Assembly: GCA_905236255.1 (NCBI GenBank)
Contig: CAJOPK010000104.1
Span: forward strand, 1-5,444
DNA: 5,444 bases
Direction of reading: 5' to 3'
Source of the DNA: an uncultured Selenomonadaceae bacterium
GTDB taxonomy: Bacteria; Bacillota; Negativicutes; Selenomonadales; Selenomonadaceae
Position 1 is the stretch's first letter. Each line of letters begins with the position of its first letter. Below, in pieces: positions 5,430 through 5,444 of this stretch. The notes beneath the pieces were generated by a model. The model did no database searches and was not told where the DNA came from. It saw nothing but the letters and a program-made list of their open reading frames with translations. The position numbers and the translations under genes are program-made.

Positions 5430-5444
5430 CATCATGATTTTGTG

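Noticed and set aside
5224..5430. Minus-strand open frame beginning MATRIGLEPTTSAV
   Set aside because: It is the antisense of tRNA-Asp, a well-known source of spurious protein annotations with this kind of sequence, and it overlaps both promoters.

Overview
The window is a moderately AT-rich bacterial chromosomal segment with compact genes, strong sigma-70-type promoters and intrinsic terminators. No insertion sequence, CRISPR array, phage gene or long repeat was seen. The gene styles (HemD, a twin-flytrap EAL receptor with the Gly-Tyr-rich first domain common in anaerobic Firmicutes, S20, tRNA-Asp) suggest an anaerobic Firmicute, possibly of the Negativicutes type. That taxonomic guess is weak and rests on pattern memory only.

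Layout, left to right. Bases 1-324 (+) hold the C-terminal part of uroporphyrinogen-III synthase (HemD), ended by a short hairpin with a T run. Convergent to it, 1585-380 (-) encodes a membrane protein clearly derived from the C-terminal half of a P1B-type metal ATPase. It has lost the phosphorylated Asp and most other catalytic and metal-binding signatures, yet keeps an open frame and a near-consensus promoter. A 200-base divergent spacer follows, with that promoter and a 10-bp perfect inverted repeat. It separates the pseudo-ATPase from 1786-4818 (+), a 1010-residue transmembrane receptor. This receptor has two periplasmic solute-binding-like domains, a degenerate GGDEF domain and an EAL domain whose catalytic residues all appear intact.

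The receptor gene converges on rpsT (5170-4904, -), with two hairpins between them, one for each direction. rpsT starts with TTG behind a perfect Shine-Dalgarno sequence. Divergent from rpsT is tRNA-Asp(GTC) at 5353-5429 (+), with a near-consensus promoter.

How the parts work together: HemD, S20 and tRNA-Asp are housekeeping genes. The EAL receptor probably senses a small solute outside the membrane and lowers cyclic di-GMP inside. The neighbouring dead ATPase is the most unusual item. It may be a regulatory or scaffold membrane protein, and its promoter shares the spacer with the receptor gene, so joint control is possible but unproven.
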